From Gammaproteobacteria bacterium (GTDB taxonomy: Bacteria; Pseudomonadota; Gammaproteobacteria; Pseudomonadales; Azotimanducaceae): 64,000 nucleotides of DNA. The DNA lies in NCBI GenBank assembly GCA_009837185.1, contig VXUA01000041.1, positions 1 through 64,000 of the forward strand, written 5' to 3'. How positions within the stretch are numbered: position 1 is the first letter of the stretch; each line of letters opens with the position of its first letter. The translations under genes and the position numbers were made by a program. The notes under the pieces were generated by a model that saw nothing but the letters and a program-made list of their open reading frames with translations, did no database searches and had not been told where the DNA came from. Of this stretch, positions 7,985 to 16,798 are shown one piece after another.

Positions 7985-10900
7985 TTAACTCTTTCTGAAC
8001 CGAATATCGAAGTAATAATATCTGCCATAATCACGGTGTGCATCGGAAAAGAATCCAAAGTACCGATCAGCTAATGGAGCTCGTTCACCAGTAACGTTTT
8101 TAATTCCAAAGCGGAACCGAGTTCGGTCACCAAGGAAGTCTCGAGTGTAATCAAACGATACATTCCAAGTCATAAATTCTGGAATGACATATCGTATCCC
8201 TTCGGGAGTACCGTCGTCGATCGTCAATGAATCTTGATAGAACTCTCCGAGTTGATTTCCGAACAATGTTGCTGCATAAGGGAAATTGCGCCAACGGAGT
8301 AAAAAGGTCGATTCGTATTCTTGATTTCCGTCCTGACCAATCAAATCGGCAAATCCAGCCACTGGTATGTCCGCAGGAATGATTCCCGCTTCTTTTGCAT
8401 GAACAAGTTCTAATGATGGGCCACCTGGTTCTTGAGAGAATTCATCAGTTTGAGCTCGAAGATACTTGAACGAAAAAGTTCCAAAGTCCGTTTCAAAATC
8501 GAGATAAATCCCAAAATCAATCCCTGAAAGAGATCGAGTGTCTAGATTGGCATAGTTATCTTCAATTCTTTTGATCAATCCAGCAGGACAGATTCCAGCC
8601 GCAATGTAGATTGCTGCCTCGTCATCTTCAATATCATCTTCCCGCTCCACGGCTGGATTTCCAGTTGTTTCGCAGTTGTTCAATCCATCCTGTAATCGAA
8701 GTAACAAGTCATAAACGGTGTGGTTCTCTTCTCCGAAAAGTCCGATCGTATTTTCTTTTTCAATGGACCAATAGTCCACCGTGAAAGTTAACCACGGAGA
8801 CGGTTCGACCACTACACCAAAGGTAACGTTCACTGACTCCTCAGAAACTAGATCTTCGCTCCCCCGAGCGACTCGTTGTGTGGAATTTACACAGTCAATT
8901 ACAGCTTGTGCTGGATCCCCACCGTTTAGGGCAGCGTAAGTACATGCCCAATCTGTTCTTGTATTCTGTCGAGCAACTACGTCTTCATTCACCGTAATCA
9001 AATTTGGTGCTCTGAAGGCTTGAGACCAAGCACCACGAAATTGCAACGCGTCTACGGGGCGAAAGCCGACTGCGACTCGACCTACAAAGGTATCGCCGAT
9101 GTCGTCGAAATTCTCATATCGTAGAGCAATCAATGAATCCAATCGAGAAACGAGCGGTACATGAAGTTCTCCGAATATCGAAAACACCAAACGATCTCCA
9201 CTACTGTCAGGCGTCGGGCTTGAGTTTACAACATCTGATACAAACGGCCACGTGTCGCCCTGATAGTCAACGAAACGGATCGTTCCGTCAAGACGAGGAT
9301 CGCGATCATCTTCAAAGGACTCCGTGCGAATTTCCGAGCCTACAAGTGCGCTCACAGGTCCGGCTGGTAGATCCATAAAGGATTGATTCGAAAACTTTAC
9401 ATCGATCATAAAGAGAGACATCATGTTGTCTCGAGTCACATCGACCAAAATGCGTTCAATGTTGCTATTCATACCACCACTAAATGGGTTGTATGCGGCT
9501 GGAGTTGGGTCAAACAGAGCTTCAGCAGCTAGAGAGTTGGAGACTCTGTTGCGAGTCAAGTCTTCACGTGTTGCAACGGACCATACTCCGGCAGTTTCCC
9601 AGTCCCAATCACCTTGCGTGCCACGAAATCCCTGCAAAAATCGAAACACATTGCCATCGTTGAGAACGATACGAGGGACTTGCGCGAATCTATAGTTATC
9701 AATTTCCAACTCCAAACCCTCGCAGGGAACATCTGGAATCAAATCCTCAGGTAATCGATTGGGAGAACCACAAGGTCCAAAGGGGTTGTAGTAATTTTCA
9801 GGACCGACTCGGAGTTTTACCGAGGAAAAAGGAGCGGACGGATGACGCCATAACTCCGATTGTGAGGAATAGAAAAGTACTTCAGTAAACGCATCAATCC
9901 CATTGCCTAATTGGTGATTCATGAAAAGAAAAGTACTGAAACGACTCAAGGCAGAGGAGAGATCGCGAAATTCGTTCAAGTTGTACCGGTACGTTCCGTT
10001 ACCGTCGACAGCCCCACACGTAGTTTCATTGAGCACCCAATCACAATCTTCATGACCTATGGGAAATGTCTCAAATTCTCCACTTCGATCAGTGATGTCG
10101 CTCAATCCAAAGCGAGAGACACTACGTCGGATGTCGTATTGTCCGTACAACGAATTCGCGCTTGTATTTCGAAACGAAGTGGATCGGTACCATGGAGAAC
10201 CCATCGGAACAAAATCTCGTATGTCCGAATGTGCCCACCGCGAGTCTTCACTCGACCGAATAGCATCTCGGGTGTAATAGTTAAAAGTCATGCCTATGTG
10301 GGTCTTACCGTCGTTAAAGTACCGGCCCCACTCTCCTGTTAAGTCATTGCTGATTCGACCCACAAGATCGTAGGCATACGCACGCCAACGAAAAACCACA
10401 CCTTCGTAATCGCTACGTAAAACGGTGTTGACCACACCCGCGACCGCATCAGCACCATAAACCGCGGCAGCACCGTCCCGTAGAATCTCAACCCGGTCGA
10501 CACCAAAAACAGGAATCGTATTGGAATTCACTGTGTTTACCGGGACGAAACTACCGCCTACTTCTTCGGTTTGATAGCTCGCGGCATTGACCAATCGTCG
10601 CCCATTGAGCAAGACTAGAGTGTTTCCAGTACCAAGATTGCGAAGGTTGAACGCACCCACGTCTCCGCGCGCCGCATTTACCCCACCACTAATCGTCTCT
10701 TCCTCGTTGAAGAAATTTTGTCCTTGTTCAGGTAGAAGATCTAGTAGCTCATCGCCGGAGGAAATTCCAAAGGATTCAACATCTTCGGCTTCAAAAACCG
10801 TTACGGGCAATATGCCGCCAATGTCAGCGCCTTTGATTTGAGTGCCAGTTACCACAACTTCTTCAATTTCTTCGTCAGTATTCTCTTCTTCCTCTTCTTG

Positions 10901-10993
10901 GCCGAATGCATTGCTTACACCAACGAGCAATAGAGTAGAAAGAGCAAGTGGAAAAGACGACCGCTCAAACCATCGAAATTTGTATCTCTTCAT
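7985..10993 (-). CDS. TonB-dependent outer-membrane receptor
   Basis: This 1002-residue outer-membrane receptor starts at ATG 10993, preceded by a strong AAGGAGAG ribosome-binding site; upstream in-frame codons are ignored for this reason. A signal peptide ends near AFG-Q (residue 31). An acidic stretch and a TonB-box-like EEVVVTG follow, and then the plug domain (NLRNLGTGNTLVLLNGRR; VDRVEILRDGAAAVYGADAVAGVVN). The remainder is a beta barrel, ending RYYYFDIRF-. Receptors of this size and plug sequence import large ligands such as siderophore complexes, glycans or peptides using proton-motive force through TonB-ExbBD. It lies 109 bases downstream of, and on the same strand as, an exported carboxypeptidase-lyase fusion, which suggests the two act on one substrate. 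The ligand is unknown. Confidence 0.93.
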   Translation of the reverse strand: MKRYKFRWFERSSFPLALSTLLLVGVSNAFGQEEEEENTDEEIEEVVVTGTQIKGADIGGILPVTVFEAEDVESFGISSGDELLDLLPEQGQNFFNEEETISGGVNAARGDVGAFNLRNLGTGNTLVLLNGRRLVNAASYQTEEVGGSFVPVNTVNSNTIPVFGVDRVEILRDGAAAVYGADAVAGVVNTVLRSDYEGVVFRWRAYAYDLVGRISNDLTGEWGRYFNDGKTHIGMTFNYYTRDAIRSSEDSRWAHSDIRDFVPMGSPWYRSTSFRNTSANSLYGQYDIRRSVSRFGLSDITDRSGEFETFPIGHEDCDWVLNETTCGAVDGNGTYRYNLNEFRDLSSALSRFSTFLFMNHQLGNGIDAFTEVLFYSSQSELWRHPSAPFSSVKLRVGPENYYNPFGPCGSPNRLPEDLIPDVPCEGLELEIDNYRFAQVPRIVLNDGNVFRFLQGFRGTQGDWDWETAGVWSVATREDLTRNRVSNSLAAEALFDPTPAAYNPFSGGMNSNIERILVDVTRDNMMSLFMIDVKFSNQSFMDLPAGPVSALVGSEIRTESFEDDRDPRLDGTIRFVDYQGDTWPFVSDVVNSSPTPDSSGDRLVFSIFGELHVPLVSRLDSLIALRYENFDDIGDTFVGRVAVGFRPVDALQFRGAWSQAFRAPNLITVNEDVVARQNTRTDWACTYAALNGGDPAQAVIDCVNSTQRVARGSEDLVSEESVNVTFGVVVEPSPWLTFTVDYWSIEKENTIGLFGEENHTVYDLLLRLQDGLNNCETTGNPAVEREDDIEDDEAAIYIAAGICPAGLIKRIEDNYANLDTRSLSGIDFGIYLDFETDFGTFSFKYLRAQTDEFSQEPGGPSLELVHAKEAGIIPADIPVAGFADLIGQDGNQEYESTFLLRWRNFPYAATLFGNQLGEFYQDSLTIDDGTPEGIRYVIPEFMTWNVSFDYTRDFLGDRTRFRFGIKNVTGERAPLADRYFGFFSDAHRDYGRYYYFDIRFRKS

Positions 10994-11031
10994 GAATTTC
11001 TCTCCTTTGTAATAACAAAAAAACACACACA

Positions 11032-11047
11032 ATACTTTTTCAAGTAT
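11032..11047 (-). other. Small AT-rich hairpin between peptidase-lyase and receptor genes
   Basis: A 6-bp stem (ATACTT/AAGTAT) with a 4-base loop lies in the 109-base gap. In the minus direction it is followed by a TG repeat and a run of seven T residues. It could act as a partial terminator or attenuator that sets different expression levels for the two genes, but the stem is short and AT-rich. Confidence 0.25.
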
Positions 11048-11102
11048 CAACATGAAGTGCTTTTTTGGGGTGAATCGTGGGCGTGAATTACTAGTTCTCG
11101 TC

Positions 11103-13796
11103 TTAATTATCCACACACAGTTCAAATACGGCATCTTGCAACGCGATGTCCGCTATATTGATGGACGCATGAGTCTGTTTTAGCCAAGTCATAGCCTTGT
11201 GCAACTTCTTGTACTGCTCCTCCAGCATTCGCACAGTTTCCGAAGGTTGTGGGCCACCTACACCAGCACGATTCAACACCATTTCTCTTGCGTCTAAGGC
11301 ATTCCTGAGAACCGACACATCTAACTTTTCGATGTCTCCAAACTTCTCTTCATAGAGTTCAGAAATGGATTCGTCAGCGAGTTCTTGAATAGTTTTGCCG
11401 GTGCTCCGGCCGAGTTCTACAAGTTCTGCAGTAAACTCAAATGCTTCGCGAAAAGATAGATCAGTATGTGTAACGAGAACTTCCGTTACTTGTGCTGAGG
11501 TCGCAAAACTTCGGTCGATTTCCTGAATTGCTCGCTCAGGATCGAGAAAAATTTGGGTGAGCAATTTTTGGAATTTCGTCAGCATGATCGTACCGGTTTC
11601 GACCATCTTGCTCACGTTATTCGCCATGCGATAGTCGTGCATACCTGCATCGACGTTATGTACATTCAGAGTCACGCGATCTGCCATCGCGATCACATCG
11701 TTTGCCGCAGTTCGAAGTCTATCAAGATCCCGCGGATTGCGTTTCTGTGGCATTGATGTACTCCTACTGTCGTCAAAGTCGGTCGGCTGAATCCAAATCC
11801 AAGGCCAGGGATTACGTTGTTGAGAGTGAATGTTCTCGACAAATTGATTTACTACTAAAGCAGTGTTCTTCAGTAGCGATGATAACTCCACTGCATAGTC
11901 TAGACTACTGACAAAATTTGCGTCAAAACTGTTTTCTACGATGTCAGTAAAGCCCAATGATTGAGCTAACCGATGACGGTCAAGTCTTACGCCACTCGTG
12001 TTGCCAACACCAGCACCGTATGGACTTTGGTTGACTCTACTAAAACCCTCTTGAAATCTTTCGGAAATCCGCTCAAACGATTCACCGTAGGCTAACAATA
12101 TGTGTGCGTAGGTTGTTGGTTCCGCTGGTACTCCGTGAGTATAGGTCGGTACAACAGTTTCGTGATGATCCGCTACCACCGTTAGTAGACCCTTTCGAGT
12201 GTCCAGAACTTGTTGCAACAGTTCCAACCAATCTTGTCGAGCTAACATCCGGCGCACTGTACCATGCAAATCTTGTCGCGAGCGGCCGATATGTAAAGCG
12301 GATATTTCGCTACCCGCTAAATCGATGAGCCTGGGTTCCAGCACGGCATAGTTGGATGTTCGTAAATCAGTGTCTAAAGAGGCTCGGGCACTATCTTCAA
12401 GTATCGCCGATGCAAATAACGAGATGTTCGCTGATGAGACAATGTTGTCCTGAGCAGAAGAAACCAATGTAGCCTTATTGGCTTCGATCATGAAGCAATA
12501 AAAATCGTCGCAAGGTTTCTGGCGATCATAGACTGTTCTGCAAATGGGATTTCCTCGTTCTTGAGTGTCCAACGACCATTCGTTGACGAAGAATTCAATC
12601 ATCGCTTGTGAAAAAAAGGACAGTCGTTTAGGTAATGTTTCCCTATCAGTGTTATCCCCTGTCTCGAAGGTGATCGAAGGTACGCCGTATGTTCGATAAA
12701 AGTAGTTTTTGGACGTTCCTAAATCTGATAGCTCTCGTTCGGCAGGTTCAAAACCTGCAGGATAGCCATTTTTATTTTGATCTACCGCTTGCACGCTTAC
12801 TAAGTCCAACCAATCGGAAATGAAATTCTCAGGATCCATTGGATCATTCTGTGTTTGGATATAGAGTACATCGCGATTGGTCGAGTGAAAGTCTAACATC
12901 AATCGTAAACTGGATGACAAATCAAACTCGTCAAGGAACCGCCTCACTGCAGCGGTCTCGGGCTGAGAAAAGTTACCCCAATCACGATTGAGATCTAACC
13001 CGCCAGCGTTGTGTCGCCAATGACCGTGTACAACTCCGTCAGGATTGAGGAACGGAACTAAGACTAAGTTGTACCGTGCAAAGAAGCCGCAGATTGGAGA
13101 CATGCCAGATGAGCATTCCTCAAGTCGAGTGTCACTCAAATCATTTAGAAATGCCCGCATCGCTATTGCTCCTGGAATTTCTGGCGGATGGGCACGTCCC
13201 AAGAACAACAAATGTCTATTTGTTTCTGGATTAGTCTCAAACAACTCGATCGGTCGGTAACCGTGGGAATAACCAACGACTTGGGGTTCACCGATGTTCC
13301 ACAACGTTTGTAATTCAGCAAACCATCCCTGGTACCAATCGGTCGCTAAATTCTCTTGAGCAGATATGTAGACAGGTTCGTCTTCTACCAAGACCATAAA
13401 TTGTGCCGACAACTCGTCGTCTGAAACAGTTACATTAGTGGGATCTATTGCTTCCCAATCGACACCATTCTTACTTAGCCTTGGTGTATAGCGATGTTTA
13501 AGTTTTTCAAAGTCATCGGGATAGTTCAACACGATGTTGAGTTCAAAGGGACCTGTGTCAGGTTTTGGAACGATTCGAAACCCATACCAAGGGCTAGGAT
13601 TGACAACATTGGAGTCTTCTGGAACGAGAAAAATATCTACATGTGTGGGCGAAGCATCGCAAGATTCGACACTTGCACCCGGATAGTCAGTGTAGACTGC
13701 GAAATGGGTGGATTCACAATCGTGGGATGCAGACCACACCACCCCAACTAAAAGCAGTGTGCCCACTGCTAATATCGAAAAAGACTTAGATTTCAA
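11103..13796 (-). CDS. Exported M14 carboxypeptidase fused to an argininosuccinate-lyase-fold domain
   Basis: One uninterrupted frame (897 residues from TTG 13796) encodes a signal peptide and two complete enzyme domains. Residues 30-430 form an M14 zinc carboxypeptidase: HPPE (His203, Glu206) and His304 are zinc ligands, NPDG and GLDLNRDW supply the substrate-binding arginine, and Glu378 in TFETG is the catalytic base. Residues from about 440 match the argininosuccinate lyase/fumarase superfamily: HIGRSRQD (502), YTHGVPAEP (His554), STSMPQKRNP (catalytic Ser681), and an end close to argininosuccinate lyase (DAREMVLNRAGVGGPQ). A TTG at 13823 opens the same frame but would lie at the predicted transcript start. 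A periplasmic or secreted lyase of this family is unusual. The TonB receptor downstream suggests joint processing of an imported ligand; substrate unknown. Confidence 0.85.
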   Translation of the reverse strand: MKSKSFSILAVGTLLLVGVVWSASHDCESTHFAVYTDYPGASVESCDASPTHVDIFLVPEDSNVVNPSPWYGFRIVPKPDTGPFELNIVLNYPDDFEKLKHRYTPRLSKNGVDWEAIDPTNVTVSDDELSAQFMVLVEDEPVYISAQENLATDWYQGWFAELQTLWNIGEPQVVGYSHGYRPIELFETNPETNRHLLFLGRAHPPEIPGAIAMRAFLNDLSDTRLEECSSGMSPICGFFARYNLVLVPFLNPDGVVHGHWRHNAGGLDLNRDWGNFSQPETAAVRRFLDEFDLSSSLRLMLDFHSTNRDVLYIQTQNDPMDPENFISDWLDLVSVQAVDQNKNGYPAGFEPAERELSDLGTSKNYFYRTYGVPSITFETGDNTDRETLPKRLSFFSQAMIEFFVNEWSLDTQERGNPICRTVYDRQKPCDDFYCFMIEANKATLVSSAQDNIVSSANISLFASAILEDSARASLDTDLRTSNYAVLEPRLIDLAGSEISALHIGRSRQDLHGTVRRMLARQDWLELLQQVLDTRKGLLTVVADHHETVVPTYTHGVPAEPTTYAHILLAYGESFERISERFQEGFSRVNQSPYGAGVGNTSGVRLDRHRLAQSLGFTDIVENSFDANFVSSLDYAVELSSLLKNTALVVNQFVENIHSQQRNPWPWIWIQPTDFDDSRSTSMPQKRNPRDLDRLRTAANDVIAMADRVTLNVHNVDAGMHDYRMANNVSKMVETGTIMLTKFQKLLTQIFLDPERAIQEIDRSFATSAQVTEVLVTHTDLSFREAFEFTAELVELGRSTGKTIQELADESISELYEEKFGDIEKLDVSVLRNALDAREMVLNRAGVGGPQPSETVRMLEEQYKKLHKAMTWLKQTHASINIADIALQDAVFELCVDN

Positions 13797-13829
13797 AAGA
13801 AGAACTTGTGATAGAAATAACAACTGAAA

Positions 13830-13857
13830 TGTATAGGAGTGAGTCAGTCACAACCAA
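13830..13857 (-). promoter_or_regulatory. Candidate sigma-70-like promoter for the peptidase-lyase gene
   Basis: On the minus strand TTGGTT (13857-13852) and TATACA (13835-13830) are separated by 16 bases. Transcription would begin near 13823, which favours the downstream TTG at 13796 as the start codon of the peptidase-lyase gene. The match to consensus is only partial. Confidence 0.3.
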
Positions 13858-13960
13858 GCGAGAAATTTTAAGGGGAAATCTTACTCGTTAAGAATTACTC
13901 GCGAAAACGCTATGCAAAATTCTCCGTCCTTGTAAATATTAATGCGTTCAAGAGAGTGGT

Positions 13961-14761
13961 ATGTCTGATTGGTTTTCCATAGAAAATAAGGTAACGCTGG
14001 TTACAGGCGGCTCCCGTGGTATCGGCGAGATGATCGCTGCTGGATTCTTACAGCACGGAGCAAAAGTTTATATCTCATCACGCAAAGCAGACGTGTGTGA
14101 TGCGACTGCTGCACGACTTCAAGAAGAGTATGGAGGCGAGTGTATTTCTATTCCTGGAGATCTTAGCAAGCTAGAAGGTATCGACGCCGTCGTCGCTCGG
14201 CTTCAAGAATACGAAAATAGACTTGACATACTGATCAACAATGCCGGCGCGTCTTGGGGTGCGCCAATCATGGAATTCCCAGAGGTCGGTTGGGACAAGG
14301 TCATGAATACGAACGTAAAAGGTCTATTTTTCTTGACGCAGAAGTGCTTACCGTTACTCCGCGAAGCGGCGACTTACGAAGACCCAGCCAGAGTCGTGAA
14401 TATTGGATCGGTAGACGGTATCCGGACGCCAAAATTTGAGAATTTCTCCTATGCTGCATCGAAAGCTGCGGTCCATCATTTGACGCGTCAATTAGCTGCT
14501 CGGCTCGTTCGAGAAAACATAAACGTAAATGCTATCGCTCCTGGACCCTTTCCTACTTGGATGCTCAGTGGTGGTGTGGGCTTTGGTGGCAAGGTCGACG
14601 GTGTAGACTGGTCTATCGTCGGAAAGAAAAATCCCCGCGGTCGCGTTGGTACCATGGAAGATATCTGTGGTCTTGCAATCTATCTAAGCTCCCGTGCTGG
14701 AGCTTACACGGTCGGAGAAACTATTACTTGTGACGGTGGCTCGGTCGCCTGTAGTAATTGA
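13961..14761 (+). CDS. Short-chain dehydrogenase/reductase, SDR family
   Basis: This 266-residue classical SDR has the cofactor motif TGGSRGIG near residue 16, NNAG near 92, a catalytic serine in NIGSVDG and the YAASK active site near 164. The ending TICDGGSVAC-like C-terminus is typical. The ISSRK segment after the second strand, with basic residues, favours NADP(H). Length and motifs resemble RhlG/FabG-type 3-oxoacyl reductases, but the substrate cannot be stated. The gene is divergent from the peptidase-lyase gene with a 160-base gap between them, and converges on the aldolase gene. Confidence 0.88.
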   Translation: MSDWFSIENKVTLVTGGSRGIGEMIAAGFLQHGAKVYISSRKADVCDATAARLQEEYGGECISIPGDLSKLEGIDAVVARLQEYENRLDILINNAGASWGAPIMEFPEVGWDKVMNTNVKGLFFLTQKCLPLLREAATYEDPARVVNIGSVDGIRTPKFENFSYAASKAAVHHLTRQLAARLVRENINVNAIAPGPFPTWMLSGGVGFGGKVDGVDWSIVGKKNPRGRVGTMEDICGLAIYLSSRAGAYTVGETITCDGGSVACSN

Positions 14762-14782
14762 CGGCTTAGGACTTCCGTCCGT

Positions 14783-15712
14783 CTAAGCTTCTCCGTTCCC
14801 TGATTGGTCAGCAATCAGGGTAATAGACTTAAGCAGTTCTTTACCAAAACTCTCACTCGACATGTCGCGAGTAAGACCCTCGACCAACGCTCGAGAAAAA
14901 CTCGCGATCATCCCGTCGTTGCGACTCAATCTACGAACAGCTTCTGAACGTGAGTACCCTCCGGAAAGTGCAGCAAGTCGCAACACCTTCGGGTGATCGG
15001 TGAACTCTTTATAAAAGTCATCAACCTCAGGTAGCGTTAGTTTAAAAATTACTCGGTGCTTATCGCTCAGTTTCATTAGATGAACGGTTAATGCGTCAAG
15101 CAAAATCTGTTCGCATTCCTTTTTTGCTTCGGCCCTGATATCGATTTCTGGTTCGACTATTGGGATTAGTCCATGTTCGTTGATAGTCTTGGCGTACTCA
15201 AACTGTTGTTCGACTACTCTGTAGATTGCGCTACGATTGGGTTCCTTAATCACGGACCGCATTTTCGTTCCGAAGACGTCAAGACTCTTCGCCGTCTCCA
15301 AGCGAGGTTCAATGTCTTGAATTGGTTTCATTAGTTGAACCCCGTTCGCTTCTGGTGCAAGACCGTTATCGATCTTCAAGAACGGTAGGACCCCACGTTC
15401 TTGCCAGAGATACAAGCTACTGTTCAAACCATTTACGTTTCTGTGCATGGTTTGCTCGAATAGGATTGCTCCAAGGATGCGAGGATATCCAAAATCTTGG
15501 TGCGACATAATGCGTACGCGCATATCATGAACAAGGTCAAACATCTTCGCTTCGTCGTGCTCATATTCATCAGTTGGCACTCCGTAGTTTGTCAGTACCT
15601 TGGGTGTACTTCCACCACTTTGATCTAACGCGGCGATAAAGCCGGTACCGAATTTCATTCGATCTTGTTTTTCAGCGTCGGTGCTTGGTTTAGTCGGAGT
15701 CTCTAGTGACAT
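14783..15712 (-). CDS. Fructose-bisphosphate aldolase, class I
   Basis: This 309-residue protein matches bacterial class I fructose-bisphosphate aldolases. It has GFIAALDQSGGSTPK near residue 25, FLKIDNGLAPEANGVQLM near 113, EPEIDIRAEAKKECEQ near 186, the Schiff-base lysine in VIFKLTLPE, and the phosphate-binding segment RLAALSGGYSR. It cleaves fructose-1,6-bisphosphate to glyceraldehyde-3-phosphate and dihydroxyacetone phosphate through a lysine imine, without metal. It stands alone, convergent with the SDR gene (21 bases between stops). A perfect 9-bp inverted repeat at 14798-14820 lies inside its last codons. Confidence 0.92.
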   Translation of the reverse strand: MSLETPTKPSTDAEKQDRMKFGTGFIAALDQSGGSTPKVLTNYGVPTDEYEHDEAKMFDLVHDMRVRIMSHQDFGYPRILGAILFEQTMHRNVNGLNSSLYLWQERGVLPFLKIDNGLAPEANGVQLMKPIQDIEPRLETAKSLDVFGTKMRSVIKEPNRSAIYRVVEQQFEYAKTINEHGLIPIVEPEIDIRAEAKKECEQILLDALTVHLMKLSDKHRVIFKLTLPEVDDFYKEFTDHPKVLRLAALSGGYSRSEAVRRLSRNDGMIASFSRALVEGLTRDMSSESFGKELLKSITLIADQSGNGEA

Positions 15713-15832
15713 TCTTTATCGTTCCACTCATAGTTGCATGACCGCATTCGATGCTCAAATAGCGGGCACGGTGTCAGTCGTTCGGAATTCAGGGTCAATA
15801 TACTAATTCTGAATTCTCTTTGAACAACCCTT

Positions 15833-16192
15833 ATGAGCCAAGATCTTCAAATTTATTTCAATCCAAACTGTAGCAAATGCCGGTCCGCATTGGAAATATT
15901 GGACGCTGAAAACGCTCCATTCGAAGTTGTCCGTTACTTAGACCATCCTTTGTCCCGTAATCAACTCGAAACCGTATTAAACAACCTGTCCGATCCCATA
16001 GCTGATTTAGTTCGTAAAGATAGTAGATTTTCTGAACTTGGACTCGATACGGCTGACTTCGATACTCGAGATTCTGTTGTCAATTTGCTTTTGAAACACC
16101 CAGAATTGATGCAACGACCTCTCATACACAAAAATGGCAAATGGTCTATCGCTCGATCTCCAGAGAAAATTCTTGAAATTTTGCGAGCATAG
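15833..16192 (+). CDS. ArsC-family (glutaredoxin-type arsenate reductase-like) protein
   Basis: This 119-residue thioredoxin-fold protein has NPNCSKCRSAL at its N-terminus and RPLIHKNGKW near residue 96, which match the ArsC/Spx/YffB family. Glutaredoxin-coupled arsenate reductases usually have a single active cysteine at this place (C-x-x-S/T). Here a CSKC pair is present, so the cysteines could form a disulfide within the active site. No arsenite efflux pump or ArsR regulator is nearby, so arsenate reduction is a family-based guess and a general thiol-redox role is equally possible. It is divergent from the aldolase gene with a 120-base gap. Confidence 0.85.
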   Translation: MSQDLQIYFNPNCSKCRSALEILDAENAPFEVVRYLDHPLSRNQLETVLNNLSDPIADLVRKDSRFSELGLDTADFDTRDSVVNLLLKHPELMQRPLIHKNGKWSIARSPEKILEILRA

Positions 16193-16269
16193 ACACTCTA
16201 TTCTTTAATATCAAATCGTTCTCGAAGTCGTCTTTACGTACGGTACCCTACTCCAGCGTCCGAAAATTT

Positions 16270-16716
16270 ATGAAACTTAAGAAGAATTCAGAAGTTAGCC
16301 ACGTTCAATTACACCGGTCATTGATCGTTGTATTGTTGATCTTCTCAATCTCATCATCTACAAGCTGTAGTTCTCCAAACAAGCCAGATCCCAACATTAC
16401 TTTATTCGTACGCACGGTCGAGAGTTGCGTATGCAATTATCTTGATATTGAGGACGACAATCCGTCCGGTCTAACCTATGAAGACTTTATAGAAGATTGC
16501 AACAGAACAGTCCGCGAATCTCATCCAAATCGATTTACCGACATCGAAGATTCGGAACCAGAAATGGATAGTCTGCGGTGTCCTGAAAAGGTCGAAAGTT
16601 GGCTCAAAGTTATCGCTGAGCAAGAACGATTACGTGAAAACAATCGTGAGTTGATGCAAGAAATAATACAAGAGTCGTCCGATACAAAGGAGAACTCTGA
16701 TTCCATTGAAGAGTGA
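16270..16716 (+). CDS. Putative lipoprotein of unknown function
   Basis: This 148-residue protein has a basic N-terminus and a hydrophobic stretch at residues 18-30. Serine-rich sequence then leads to a cysteine (STSC) near residue 35 that may be the lipidation site, although the lipobox is not canonical. The mature part is acidic, with two further cysteines (SCVCNYLDI) and EDC/LRC cysteines that could form disulfides, and it ends in an E/S/D-rich helix. No family is recognised. It lies between the ArsC-like gene and selO on the same strand. Confidence 0.6.
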   Translation: MKLKKNSEVSHVQLHRSLIVVLLIFSISSSTSCSSPNKPDPNITLFVRTVESCVCNYLDIEDDNPSGLTYEDFIEDCNRTVRESHPNRFTDIEDSEPEMDSLRCPEKVESWLKVIAEQERLRENNRELMQEIIQESSDTKENSDSIEE

Positions 16717-16798
16717 AATTCACCTCGGAATCGCGTACTACGTACAGGCATAAGAATAAAGACTATTTAATGGATTGCCAATCAGAAACCTCAATTCA

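Noticed and set aside
14798..14820. Perfect 9-bp hairpin near the end of the aldolase gene as a terminator
   Set aside because: It lies within the coding sequence before the stop codon and has no T run on either side, so termination is doubtful.
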